NCBI GenBank assembly: GCA_030839105.1
Contig: JAUZEI010000178.1
Coordinates: forward strand, 1-21,935
From: Actinomycetota bacterium
GTDB taxonomy: Bacteria; Actinomycetota; Acidimicrobiia; IMCC26256; PALSA-610
Direction of reading: 5' to 3'
Length of the DNA: 21,935 nucleotides
The translations under genes and the position numbers were made by a program. The notes below the pieces were generated by a model. It ran no database searches and was not told the origin of the DNA. It saw nothing but the letters and a program-made list of their open reading frames with translations. Shown here piece by piece: positions 7,851-14,854 of this stretch (the stretch's first letter is position 1; every line of letters starts with the position of its first letter).

Positions 7851-10064
7851 TTACATCAAGTCGCGGGGCCGGACCGGGACCCGCGTGCAGGGAGCACCGG
7901 TCGCGGCGCGGATCGCGGCCACGATCGCCGGGGTCGACGAGATCGTCGGCGGCTCGCCAACTCCCTTCGCGCCGAAGGGTGCTCCAGGCTCGGGCTCCTC
8001 GATCAATGTCGCTTCGACCGTCGGCGCGTCGAGCGCGGTCGGGATGAGGTAGTCGGTGAAGCTCGCGTTGCGCACATGACCATCTTGGACGATGAGCTCC
8101 TCCATCACCGCGAGCCCAACGCCCTGGGCGATGCCGCCTTCGATCTGGCCGGTCACCTGCAACGGATTGAGCACGCGGCCGACGTCCTGCGCGGTCGCGA
8201 GATGTACGACCCGCACGAGCCCGAGCTCCGGATCGACATCAACGACCGCGCGGTGCGCGGCGCAGGCGAAGGACACGTGCGCGTCGCCCTGTCCGTCGGC
8301 GTCGAGTGGATGTGTCAAGCGGTGGTTGAACTCCTCGGTCACGTCGATCGGTCGGTCGGTCGTCAGCGCCACGATGTCGATGAGCCCCGGGTTGGTTCCA
8401 CCTGCGTCCGGATCGGACGTCGCGCGCGTTTCCAACTCGGCGCGCGCGGCGCGGCAGGCCTGTTCGACCGCGCCGCCCGACATCATCGTCTGCCGGCTCG
8501 CGGAGGTGGATCCCGCGGAACCGATCGCCGTGTCGGCGGGCGCCACGATCACGTCGTCGACCTCGAGCACCGTTCGTGCGATCTGCTGCACAAGCGTGAC
8601 GAACCCCTGCCCGACCTCCGCCGCCGCGCACGTGATCGTCACGACGCCCGCATCGATACGGCAACGCGCGACCGAGCCGTCCATGTAGCCCTCGGCGTAC
8701 ATCAGGTTCTTGAACCCCAGCGCGAAACCGACGCCGCGCCGCACATCGACCGCGTCGGCGGTGCGGCCCGCGCCGCCCGGCCGCGCGAGCACGTCGTCGA
8801 CAGCGGGATCGGGCAGCGGCAGGGCCGCGCAGGCGCGAATGACTTCCGCGACCGGGAGCGTTCCTTCGATCCGCTGTCCGGTGAGCAACTCATCGCCCGG
8901 CGCGAGCGCATTGCGCAGCCGGAGCTCGACGGGGTCGATCTCGCATGCGGCGGCGAGGAGATCCATCTGCGCCTCGTGCGCGAAGCACGACTGCACGACA
9001 CCGAAGCCGCGCATGGCGCCGCACGGAGGGTTGTTCGTACGGACGGCGATGGCGTGCACGCGCGCATTCGGAACGCGGTAGGGACCGGCCGCGAAGCACG
9101 CAGCATTCGCGGTGACGTGGTAGCTCGAGGAGCGATACGCGCCGCCATCGAGAAGTATGCGCGACTCGAAGCTCACGATCTCCCCGTCGGGACGCGCGGT
9201 GTGGCGCATCCAGATGCGGGCCGGATGACGGTGCACATGGCCGAGAAACGACTCGGCGCGGGAGTAGACGATCTTCACCGGGCGCCCGGTCCGCGTCGCC
9301 AGGAGGCACGCGTGCACGTGGAGGCTCACGTCTTCGCGCGCCCCGAACGCACCGCCCACACCACCGAGCGAGAGTTGCACCAGCGCGGGTGCGAGCCCCA
9401 GGCACTCCGCGATCTGGTCACGGTCGTTGTGCAACCACTGGGTGGAGACGACGAGATCGACCCCGCCCCCGCTGGTCGGCGTGGCCAGACCCGCTTCCGG
9501 GCCCATGAACGCCTGGTCCTGCATGCCGATCTCGTACGTGCCCTCGACGGCGATCGGCCCGCGGGCGTCATCATCGCCGCGCCGGATGATCAGATCGCGG
9601 AACACGTTCCCATCGGGATGCATCGGCGGTGCGTCGATTGCATGCTCCGGGTCGACGAGCGGCACGAGGATCTCGTAATCGACGACGATCGCCGCGCACG
9701 CGCGCCGCGCCGTCTCGGGATGATCGGCGGCGACGACCGCGACCGGTTCGCCCGTGTAGCGCACGATGTCGTCGGCCAGGACCGGCTGGTCGCGATGTTC
9801 GAGGCCGTAGCGGTTCACGGGAATGTCGGCACCGGTGAGGACCGCGTGCACTCCGTTGATCGCGAGCGCGGGACTGATGTCGATCGCACGGATGCGGGCC
9901 GACGGATGCGGCGAGCGCAGGGCCTGACCCCACAACATGTCCTCGGCCCAGAGGTCGCCCGAGAACGCATACTCGCCGCGCACCTTCGCGATGCCGTCGG
10001 GCCGGATCGCGCGCTGACCGATACCGCCCGCGACACTCGTCCCCGCCCGGACGTCGACTGTCAT
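7851..10064 (-). CDS. Xanthine dehydrogenase-type molybdenum hydroxylase, molybdopterin-binding large subunit
   Basis: This 737-residue catalytic subunit hydroxylates a heterocycle carbon using water, and passes electrons through the 2Fe-2S and FAD subunits encoded just upstream. The N-terminal hammerhead domain spans about 18-135 and the two Moco-binding domains fill the rest. Visible active-site positions are E244 in GGAFGARED, R352 in GAMRGFG and the general base E704 in GAKGVGEPP. These match the Glu-Arg-Glu set of true xanthine dehydrogenases (bovine E802, R880, E1261), so a purine or similar azaheterocycle substrate is favoured over an aldehyde. Other Moco motifs (AEVGQGF, GGIAQGVG) are present. 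The ATG at 10064 follows the 2Fe-2S gene by 25 bp with a GGAG-containing leader. No XdhC-type maturation factor is nearby. The substrate-level assignment is inference. Confidence 0.92.
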   Translation of the reverse strand: MTVDVRAGTSVAGGIGQRAIRPDGIAKVRGEYAFSGDLWAEDMLWGQALRSPHPSARIRAIDISPALAINGVHAVLTGADIPVNRYGLEHRDQPVLADDIVRYTGEPVAVVAADHPETARRACAAIVVDYEILVPLVDPEHAIDAPPMHPDGNVFRDLIIRRGDDDARGPIAVEGTYEIGMQDQAFMGPEAGLATPTSGGGVDLVVSTQWLHNDRDQIAECLGLAPALVQLSLGGVGGAFGAREDVSLHVHACLLATRTGRPVKIVYSRAESFLGHVHRHPARIWMRHTARPDGEIVSFESRILLDGGAYRSSSYHVTANAACFAAGPYRVPNARVHAIAVRTNNPPCGAMRGFGVVQSCFAHEAQMDLLAAACEIDPVELRLRNALAPGDELLTGQRIEGTLPVAEVIRACAALPLPDPAVDDVLARPGGAGRTADAVDVRRGVGFALGFKNLMYAEGYMDGSVARCRIDAGVVTITCAAAEVGQGFVTLVQQIARTVLEVDDVIVAPADTAIGSAGSTSASRQTMMSGGAVEQACRAARAELETRATSDPDAGGTNPGLIDIVALTTDRPIDVTEEFNHRLTHPLDADGQGDAHVSFACAAHRAVVDVDPELGLVRVVHLATAQDVGRVLNPLQVTGQIEGGIAQGVGLAVMEELIVQDGHVRNASFTDYLIPTALDAPTVEATLIEEPEPGAPFGAKGVGEPPTISSTPAIVAAIRAATGAPCTRVPVRPRDLM

Positions 10065-10089
10065 TGCTCCGTCCCCCGCCGGGATGCCC

Positions 10090-10626
10090 TCATTCGGCTA
10101 CGACCTCCGGCCCACTCACTCCACGCGCCCCGACCCCACTCCCCGGGCCTCCGGATCTGCGCCTGGTCGCGACCTCGACGGCTTCCAGGATGCGCCCGTA
10201 GCCCGTGCAGCGGCAGAGGTTTCCCGAGATCGCCTCGCGCACGACGAGATCGGACGGATCGGGATCGTGGTCGAGCAGCGCGTGCACGGCCATGATCAAC
10301 CCCGGAGTGCAGAAGCCGCACTGCACCGCGCCCGTCTCCACGAACGCGCGTTGCACGTCGCTCATCTCGCCGCGTTCCGCCGGTTGCAGCCCTTCGACGG
10401 TCACGATCTCGGTCTCGACGGCGGACGCGGCGAGCACCAGGCACGCGCAGACGAGGACGCCGTCGACGAGCACCGAGCACGACCCGCACTCGCCCTGCTC
10501 GCACCCGGACTTGGCTCCCGGGAACCCGAGCCGTTCGCGCAACACGTACAGCAGACTCTCGCCCGACCACGCGTCGGCGACCGCGTGTTCCTCGCCGTTC
10601 ACGCGCAGGACGTAGATCTCGCTCAC
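10090..10626 (-). CDS. Molybdenum hydroxylase 2Fe-2S (ferredoxin-like) small subunit
   Basis: This 178-residue subunit relays electrons from Moco to FAD. The plant-ferredoxin-type cluster has C42, C47, C50 and C62 (GCEQGECGSC, then ACL). The second, all-helical cluster domain has C103/C106 (QCGFCTPG) and C138/C140 (NLCRCTGY). All eight cysteines are present. The start is taken as the GTG at 10626, whose GTGA overlaps the stop of the FAD subunit; an ATG three codons upstream (10635) is a possible alternative. A C-terminal Gly/Arg-rich extension of about 25 residues after the last helix (ATRRRSGGPGSG) is longer than strictly needed. It forms one enzyme with the flanking FAD and Moco genes. Confidence 0.93.
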   Translation of the reverse strand: MSEIYVLRVNGEEHAVADAWSGESLLYVLRERLGFPGAKSGCEQGECGSCSVLVDGVLVCACLVLAASAVETEIVTVEGLQPAERGEMSDVQRAFVETGAVQCGFCTPGLIMAVHALLDHDPDPSDLVVREAISGNLCRCTGYGRILEAVEVATRRRSGGPGSGVGARGVSGPEVVAE

Positions 10627-11489
10627 CGCCCACATCTCCGAAGGGCGCGGGCCGCCATGACGCGTACCGCGTTGCGCCGGTATTCGGCGGTGCCGCGATG
10701 ATCGTCGATCGGTCGCGCCGCGGCCGCGACCTGGTCGGCGAAGTCGGCGGCGGCGGCGGGGTCGACAGTCAGGTGATCGGTGTCCCAGCGGGCCTGTTCC
10801 GCGATCCGGGCGCACGCGTCGGGCGCGCCGAGGGGTGTCGGACCGACCGAACCGAGACCGACGCCGACGGTGCGCGCGTCGAGATCGACCGCGATCGCGA
10901 GCGATGCCACCGCGATGACCATCGCGTTGCGCACACCGACCTTCAGATAGTCCTGCGGCCCGCGCCGCACGGGGACGTGCACGGCGACGACGAGCTCACC
11001 GGGCGCGAGCGCCGAACGCTTGGGACCGGTGAAGAACTCGACGATCGGAATTTGGCGCCGGTCGTTGGCTCCCGCGACCTCGATCGTGGCGCCGAGCGCG
11101 ACGAGCACGGGAAGCGAGTCGCCGGCTGGTGATGCCGTCGCGAGGTTCCCGCCGATCGTGGCCGCGTTGCGGATCTGGGGCGATCCGACCGTGCGGGCCG
11201 CGTACGCGAGCGCCGGCGCGAGCTCGGTGATCGGTCCGCGCTCGAGGCGCGCGAAGGTCGTTGCCGCGCCGATGACGATGGTCGCGCCTTCGGCGTGCCC
11301 GTCGACCCGGATACCGGTCAGCTCCGCGACGCGCCCGACCGCGATGACCTGGGTGGGAGTCCGGCGCCCGTCGTTGACCTCGACCATCAGGTCGGTTCCG
11401 CCCGCGAGAACGGTCGCGTCCGGATGGTCGGCGAGCGCGGAGAGGGCGTGTTCGACGGAGTCGGCGACGATGACGGGCATGGCCATCAC
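10623..11489 (-). CDS. Molybdenum hydroxylase FAD-binding medium subunit
   Basis: This subunit (up to 288 residues) of the first xanthine-dehydrogenase-type enzyme holds FAD and hands electrons to the acceptor. The PCMH-type FAD domain shows VLAGGTDLMVEV (about 28-39) and the second FAD loop ATIGGNLATASPAGDSLP (about 109-126). The C-terminal CO-dehydrogenase-flavoprotein-like domain follows. Three starts are possible: GTG at 11489, ATG at 11486 and ATG at 11480. The putative -10 box GAACCT ends at 11490, so transcription would begin near 11483 and ATG 11480 would give a nearly leaderless message; the longest frame is reported. It is the first gene of the six-gene unit running down to 4647. 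The gap upstream contains the 44-bp-period repeats. Confidence 0.92.
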   Translation of the reverse strand: MMAMPVIVADSVEHALSALADHPDATVLAGGTDLMVEVNDGRRTPTQVIAVGRVAELTGIRVDGHAEGATIVIGAATTFARLERGPITELAPALAYAARTVGSPQIRNAATIGGNLATASPAGDSLPVLVALGATIEVAGANDRRQIPIVEFFTGPKRSALAPGELVVAVHVPVRRGPQDYLKVGVRNAMVIAVASLAIAVDLDARTVGVGLGSVGPTPLGAPDACARIAEQARWDTDHLTVDPAAAADFADQVAAAARPIDDHRGTAEYRRNAVRVMAARALRRCGR

Positions 11490-11519
11490 AGGTTCGGCCG
11501 CAATTCAACAAACTGTCAA
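11490..11519 (-). promoter_or_regulatory. Candidate promoter of the six-gene molybdenum hydroxylase/carbamoylase operon
   Basis: On the minus strand a perfect TTGACA (11519-11514) is followed after 18 bases by GAACCT (11495-11490), which fits the loose actinobacterial -10 pattern xAxxxT. The -35 overlaps an imperfect dyad, ATTGACA-GTT-TGTTGAAT, that could be an operator. The same TTGACAGT octamer precedes the deaminase operon at 14820. This is pattern reading only. Confidence 0.4.
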
Positions 11520-11553
11520 TGCAGACCCGTGAACACATCGTGAATCGCCCGCG

Positions 11554-11629
11554 CCCGCGCCGGAAATCCTGCCCACTGTTGGCAGCGAAACTGGCGCCCC
11601 GCGCCGGAAATCCTGCCCACTGTTGGCAG
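11554..11629. repeat. Two direct 32-bp repeats (44-bp period), each with an internal inverted repeat
   Basis: Copies at 11554-11585 and 11598-11629 are identical over 32 bp and separated by 12 bp. Each contains CTGCC-CACTGTT-GGCAG, a 5-bp dyad with a 7-base centre; in the second copy the stem extends to CCTGCC/GGCAGG. They lie in the 153-bp gap between the thiamine-binding-protein gene and the FAD subunit gene. They may be tandem operators, a transcript hairpin pair, or a fragment of a lineage-specific intergenic repeat family. They are not CRISPR: there are only two copies and the spacer is 12 bp. Confidence 0.85.
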
Positions 11630-11642
11630 GGGAAACGGGGGG

Positions 11643-11879
11643 TCACTCGGGGCGGGTTATCTGGAGGGAGTCCCGGGTCGCGCCCGCGGCCCGCGCGGCC
11701 CGGTCGACCGAGTCGGCCGCGGCCAGGACCTGATCGTCGTCCCCCTCGACCGAACTGCCGAAGGGACCGAAGTCGACGGGCAGGCCCGCCCCGCTCGCGG
11801 CCTCGACCGCGGCCTGAACGTGCGGCCCGGGCGTGCCGTCGTGGAACGGCTCGACGGTGAATTCGATTCGCAACGCCAT
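11643..11879 (-). CDS. Small thiamine-binding protein (DUF77/MTH1187/YkoF-like)
   Basis: This 78-residue protein starts at the ATG at 11879; in-frame upstream sequence is Arg-rich and overlaps the divergent gene. The pattern MALRIEFTVEPF, then LPVDFGPFGSSVEGD, VLAAADSVDRAARAAGA and a terminal SLQITR matches the small single-domain thiamine-binding proteins that are common in Actinomycetota. These are ferredoxin-like folds of about 80-100 residues that bind thiamine or its pyrimidine moiety. It has no catalytic motif. Its job beside a heterocycle catabolic operon is unknown; sensing or buffering a pyrimidine-like ligand is conceivable. Its start is only 20 bp from the hydantoinase start on the other strand, and it may be cotranscribed with the downstream molybdenum hydroxylase operon. 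Confidence 0.75.
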   Translation of the reverse strand: MALRIEFTVEPFHDGTPGPHVQAAVEAASGAGLPVDFGPFGSSVEGDDDQVLAAADSVDRAARAAGATRDSLQITRPE

Positions 11880-11887
11880 CCCGGTGC

Positions 11888-11893
11888 ACCCTA
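11888..11893 (-). promoter_or_regulatory. Candidate -10 box (TAGGGT) for the thiamine-binding-protein gene
   Basis: On the minus strand TAGGGT (TANNNT type) ends eight bases before the ATG at 11879, the spacing expected for a leaderless transcript. A perfect 8-bp palindrome GGTGCACC (11883-11890) overlaps it in the 20-bp divergent gap and could be a shared operator core. No -35 is evident, and no matching -10 is seen for the plus-strand hydantoinase gene. Confidence 0.3.
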
Positions 11894-11899
11894 ACTCCC

Positions 11900-13300
11900 G
11901 TGCTGCTGCGCGGCGGGACCGTCCTCGACGTCGACGGCGAACGCCGCGCCGACCTCCGCATCGGACGCGACGGTCGCGTCGCCGCCGTCGCACCCGCGCT
12001 CGACGCCGATGCGGACGAGGCGGTGATCGAGTGCGCAGGCCGGCTGCTCGTGCCCGGCGGCGTCGACGTGCACACGCATCTGCACCTTCCCGTCGGCGAC
12101 CTGCAGGTGAGCGACGACTTCCTCACCGGAACCGTCGCCGCCGCGATCGGTGGCACCACGACCATCGTCGACTACGTGACCGCGTACCGCGGCGAAGACC
12201 CCATGGACGCGCTGGCGACGTGGCGCAGATGGGCGGAACCCGCGTGCGTCGACTACGGGTTGCACATGACCTTCACCGAACGCGTGCCCGAGCGCGCGAT
12301 TGCGGCGTGTGTCGAAGCGGGAATCACGTCGTTCAAGTTGTACATGGCGTATCCCGACCTCCTCCAGGTCGACGACGACGTCATCGCGGAGGTCATGGCG
12401 CTGACGCGCAAGCACGGCGCGTTCGTCACGTTGCACTGCGAGAACGGCGGCGCGATCGAAGCCCTGCGGCGCGCAGCCCTCGCCGAGGGTCGCACCGGCG
12501 TGATGGAACACGCGCGCACGAGACCGGCCGAGATGGAAGCCGAAGCCGTGCGCCGGGCGGCGGCGCTCGCGGAACGTGCGGAGACGAGCGTCTACGTCGT
12601 GCACCTGTCGTCGGCGCCCGCGCTGGCCGAGGTCCGCCGGGCCCGGGCGCGTGGCGTCGACGTGATCGCGGAGACCTGCCCGCAGTACCTCTACCTCGAC
12701 ACCGCCCGGCTCGCCGATCCGGACGGCGCGTCGTACGTGTGTACACCACCGCTGCGCGACCCCTGGCACGTCGAAGAGCTTTGGAACGGGATCGCGACCG
12801 GCGCGGTGCAGACGGTCGCGACCGATCACTGCCCCTTCACCGTCGCCGACCGGCGCGCCGGGGTACGCGACCGCGCCGGCGGCTTCGCCGATTTCACCGA
12901 GATCCCGGGCGGCCTTCCGGGCATCGAGACCCGCATGGGGCTGATCTGGGAAGGGGTAGTCGCCGGACGCATCACGCGGACCGACTGGGTCCGGCTCTGC
13001 GCCGAAGCGCCGGCGCGCACCTTCGGGTTGTGGCCGGCCAAAGGCAACCTACGTCTCGGCGCGGACGCCGACGTCGTGGTCTGGGACCCCGAACGCGACC
13101 AGTCGCTCGACGCCTCGGCATTGCACATGGCCGTCGACCACTCGCCCTACCACGGCATGACGGTCACCGGCTGGCCGCAACTCGTGTTCGCGCGGGGTGA
13201 TCTCGTGGCGCGCGACGGCCGTTACGTCGGTGAGCCGGCGCGCGGCCGCTACGTCAGTCGCTCCGCCCCGAAGCGTTCGACCCCGGAACGTTCGACATAG
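11900..13300 (+). CDS. D-hydantoinase / dihydropyrimidinase-type cyclic amidohydrolase
   Basis: This 466-residue cytoplasmic zinc enzyme of the amidohydrolase superfamily opens cyclic diamides (dihydropyrimidines, hydantoins, possibly allantoin) to N-carbamoyl acids, the substrates of the two carbamoylase-type enzymes encoded on the other strand. The metal site is complete: H58/H60 (VDVHTHLHLP), the carboxylatable K146 (SFKLYMAYP), H179 (LHCEN), H235 (VVHLSS) and D309 (ATDHCPF). Y151 next to the lysine motif matches the oxyanion tyrosine of the family. Length is typical. The start is the GTG at 11900, giving MLLRGGTVLDVDG, the normal N-terminus; no Shine-Dalgarno is seen. The 3' end overlaps the convergent Rieske gene by 47 bp. 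Hydantoinase, dihydropyrimidinase and allantoinase activities cannot be separated by eye. Confidence 0.92.
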   Translation: MLLRGGTVLDVDGERRADLRIGRDGRVAAVAPALDADADEAVIECAGRLLVPGGVDVHTHLHLPVGDLQVSDDFLTGTVAAAIGGTTTIVDYVTAYRGEDPMDALATWRRWAEPACVDYGLHMTFTERVPERAIAACVEAGITSFKLYMAYPDLLQVDDDVIAEVMALTRKHGAFVTLHCENGGAIEALRRAALAEGRTGVMEHARTRPAEMEAEAVRRAAALAERAETSVYVVHLSSAPALAEVRRARARGVDVIAETCPQYLYLDTARLADPDGASYVCTPPLRDPWHVEELWNGIATGAVQTVATDHCPFTVADRRAGVRDRAGGFADFTEIPGGLPGIETRMGLIWEGVVAGRITRTDWVRLCAEAPARTFGLWPAKGNLRLGADADVVVWDPERDQSLDASALHMAVDHSPYHGMTVTGWPQLVFARGDLVARDGRYVGEPARGRYVSRSAPKRSTPERST

Positions 13301-14330
13301 CGACCGGGCCGCCCGCGATCGAGAACCCGATCGCGCGCAAGGCGCGCCGGTAGGCGATCGCGAGGCGGTCGAAAGGCAGGTGCAGCTCCTCGACCAGATC
13401 GAGGGGCAACCGTTCGGGCCGCTGACCCTCGACGATCGCGCGGTCGGGCAACCAGATTCTCGCTTCCAGCGCCTCGTACGCGTCGCCGTCGACCTCGGCG
13501 CCGAGCGGGAACGCGCACAGCCAGAACAGCTTCATGGCCGTCGCCGAGGTCGGCGATGCCGCGATGCACATGACCGAACCCGGCCCGCTCGCATTGGCCA
13601 GCGCGACTGTGAAGGGCAACTCGAGTCGGTACTCGAAATTCGTGCCGACCACCGGCCGCTTCTGGCCCGGTCCGACCTCGACGGTGGGATCGCGCGACGG
13701 GTATGCGTAGTCGAATGCGATGCCATAGCCGTCGGCGCGCGTCGTGACGGGGAAGGGCTCCATCTCCATCTGCTCGTCGTTGCCGAAGGTGTCGGCGTGC
13801 AGGACCGAGAAGTGCGCGACGTCACAGAAGTTCTCGATCTGACGGAACGCCTGTGCGTTCCACTCGTACACCGCGCCGACGTGCAGCCAGTGCGTTCCGG
13901 TTTCGGTGACGGGCCAGGTCGGCCGCGGCCGAAGCTCGCGGCTCTCGTCGACCAGGCACGCCCAGATCAGGCCCGCGTGCTCCGAGCTGCGGAAGGCCTC
14001 CGCGCGTGCGGACCCCGGAATCGTGTGCTCGGGCGCGAGTTGCGGGATGTCGGTGCAACGGCCGTCACGGTCGTACGACCAGGCGTGGTACGGGCACCGC
14101 AGACAGGCGTCGTCGACCGTTCCCGCGCTCAGGCGTGCCCCACGGTGCGCGCACAGGTCGTCGAGCACCCCCACCGTTCCGTCGGCGGCGCGAAACACGG
14201 CGAGGTCGCGTTCGAGCACACGCGCACCGACCACCCCACCGGGCCGAACGTCGACCGAACGCGCGACGGGATGCCAGTAGCGCGCGGCGAGGGCACTGAA
14301 GACGTCGTCGGCCGGATCTCCCGCGGTCAT
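13254..14330 (-). CDS. Rieske non-heme iron oxygenase, alpha subunit
   Basis: This 358-residue terminal oxygenase activates O2 at a mononuclear iron, fed by a Rieske cluster. The Rieske ligands are C60/H62 (CAHRG) and C79/H82 (CPYHAW). The catalytic-domain iron ligands are D170-H173-H178 in NFCDVAHFSVLH, with a likely carboxylate ligand in LPDRAIVEGQ near the C-terminus. The layout and length match the vanillate/phthalate (VanA-like) one-component alpha type, which needs a separate reductase; none is in the window. Rieske enzymes of this size include the methylxanthine N-demethylases NdmA/NdmB, and HpxD of Klebsiella purine use, so a purine-related substrate is a reasonable but unproved guess. 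The ATG at 14330 is seven bases after a TAGCTT box. The last 47 bp overlap the convergent hydantoinase gene. Confidence 0.9.
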   Translation of the reverse strand: MTAGDPADDVFSALAARYWHPVARSVDVRPGGVVGARVLERDLAVFRAADGTVGVLDDLCAHRGARLSAGTVDDACLRCPYHAWSYDRDGRCTDIPQLAPEHTIPGSARAEAFRSSEHAGLIWACLVDESRELRPRPTWPVTETGTHWLHVGAVYEWNAQAFRQIENFCDVAHFSVLHADTFGNDEQMEMEPFPVTTRADGYGIAFDYAYPSRDPTVEVGPGQKRPVVGTNFEYRLELPFTVALANASGPGSVMCIAASPTSATAMKLFWLCAFPLGAEVDGDAYEALEARIWLPDRAIVEGQRPERLPLDLVEELHLPFDRLAIAYRRALRAIGFSIAGGPVAMSNVPGSNASGRSD

Positions 14331-14337
14331 CGATCCG

Positions 14338-14343
14338 AAGCTA
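14338..14343 (-). promoter_or_regulatory. Candidate -10 box (TAGCTT) for leaderless Rieske oxygenase transcript
   Basis: On the minus strand TAGCTT is followed by exactly seven bases and then the ATG at 14330, so transcription would start at the A of the start codon. No -35 hexamer is evident, and no Shine-Dalgarno sequence is present, which fits a leaderless message. Confidence 0.4.
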
Positions 14344-14393
14344 GAACCCGAGGCCCGTCGGCCGCCACCACGAAGTGTTGCGGGCGCGTGAAC

Positions 14394-14753
14394 TCAGGTG
14401 CCGGCGTTGAGGTAGTTGTAGATCGTGAAGCGGCTGACGCCCATCGCGTCGGCGACGCTCTCCACCGATCGCCGTAACGCGAACGCGCCGCGATCGTCGA
14501 GCATCCGCACCGCGCGCTGCTTGTGTTCGCGGGACATCTCGGCGAACGGCGAACCGAGCTCCTGTTCGACCGAGGTCATCATCCGCTCGAGCGTTCCCTG
14601 CATGCCGGGCAGCCGCATGCTCCCGACAACGGTCCCCTCCCACTCCAACGGGATGTCGCCCGCCCGCATATTCGTCGGCCCGACGATCTCGGCCCCGAGC
14701 GCATCGGCGACGGGTTCCAGCGCGCGCAGGAAGGGGTGACGCGCCGCGACCAT
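14394..14753 (-). CDS. Small HTH transcriptional regulator with C-terminal HTH_22-like (YheO/DauR-type) domain
   Basis: This 119-residue putative DNA-binding regulator has a C-terminal helix-turn-helix at about residues 96-115 (SVESVADAMGVSRFTIYNYL), preceded by MSREHKQRAVRMLDDRGAF, a pattern typical of the HTH_22 domain of YheO/DauR regulators. The N-terminal part (about 6-65, with PLEWEGTVVGSMRLPG) is shorter than the roughly 120-residue YheO PAS-like sensor, so it is a reduced or distinct sensor. It is the only regulator in the window. It is transcribed toward the Rieske gene (63-bp gap) and divergently from the deaminase pair (101-bp gap), which suggests control of this catabolic locus. 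The ATG at 14753 is preceded at six bases by a TACTCT box. Confidence 0.75.
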   Translation of the reverse strand: MVAARHPFLRALEPVADALGAEIVGPTNMRAGDIPLEWEGTVVGSMRLPGMQGTLERMMTSVEQELGSPFAEMSREHKQRAVRMLDDRGAFALRRSVESVADAMGVSRFTIYNYLNAGT

Positions 14754-14759
14754 GCGCCG

Positions 14760-14765
14760 AGAGTA
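14760..14765 (-). promoter_or_regulatory. Candidate -10 box (TACTCT) for the HTH regulator gene
   Basis: On the minus strand TACTCT (TANNNT) lies six bases before the ATG at 14753, as expected for a leaderless mRNA. No -35 hexamer is recognised upstream. Confidence 0.35.
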
Positions 14766-14819
14766 GTGGCGGTGCGGGTGAGGGTCGTGTGAACCGCCGC
14801 GGGAATCGGGTGGCGCGAG

Positions 14820-14848
14820 TTGACAGTGTTCTCGTGCCCCGGAACGCT
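14820..14848 (+). promoter_or_regulatory. Candidate promoter of the two-gene deaminase operon
   Basis: A perfect TTGACA (14820-14825), a 17-base spacer and AACGCT (14843-14848) are followed by six bases and the GTG at 14855. The -10 is weak (only the second-position A and the last T fit), but the spacing agrees with a leaderless start. The TTGACA is flanked by a short CGAG/CTCG dyad (14817-14820 and 14832-14835 approximately). The octamer TTGACAGT is shared with the candidate promoter at 11519. Confidence 0.4.
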
Positions 14849-14854
14849 GGCCCG

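Noticed and set aside
8076..10295. Very long plus-strand open frame opposite the first Moco subunit gene
   Set aside because: Its translation is Arg/Asp/His-rich without any recognisable domain, while the minus strand encodes a clear molybdenum hydroxylase. Long antisense frames are expected from the extreme GC bias at third positions.
11554..11629. Possible CRISPR array or transposon end at the 32-bp repeats
   Set aside because: There are only two copies, the spacer is 12 bp, no cas or transposase gene is nearby and there are no flanking target-site duplications. They are kept as an intergenic repeat or operator candidate instead.
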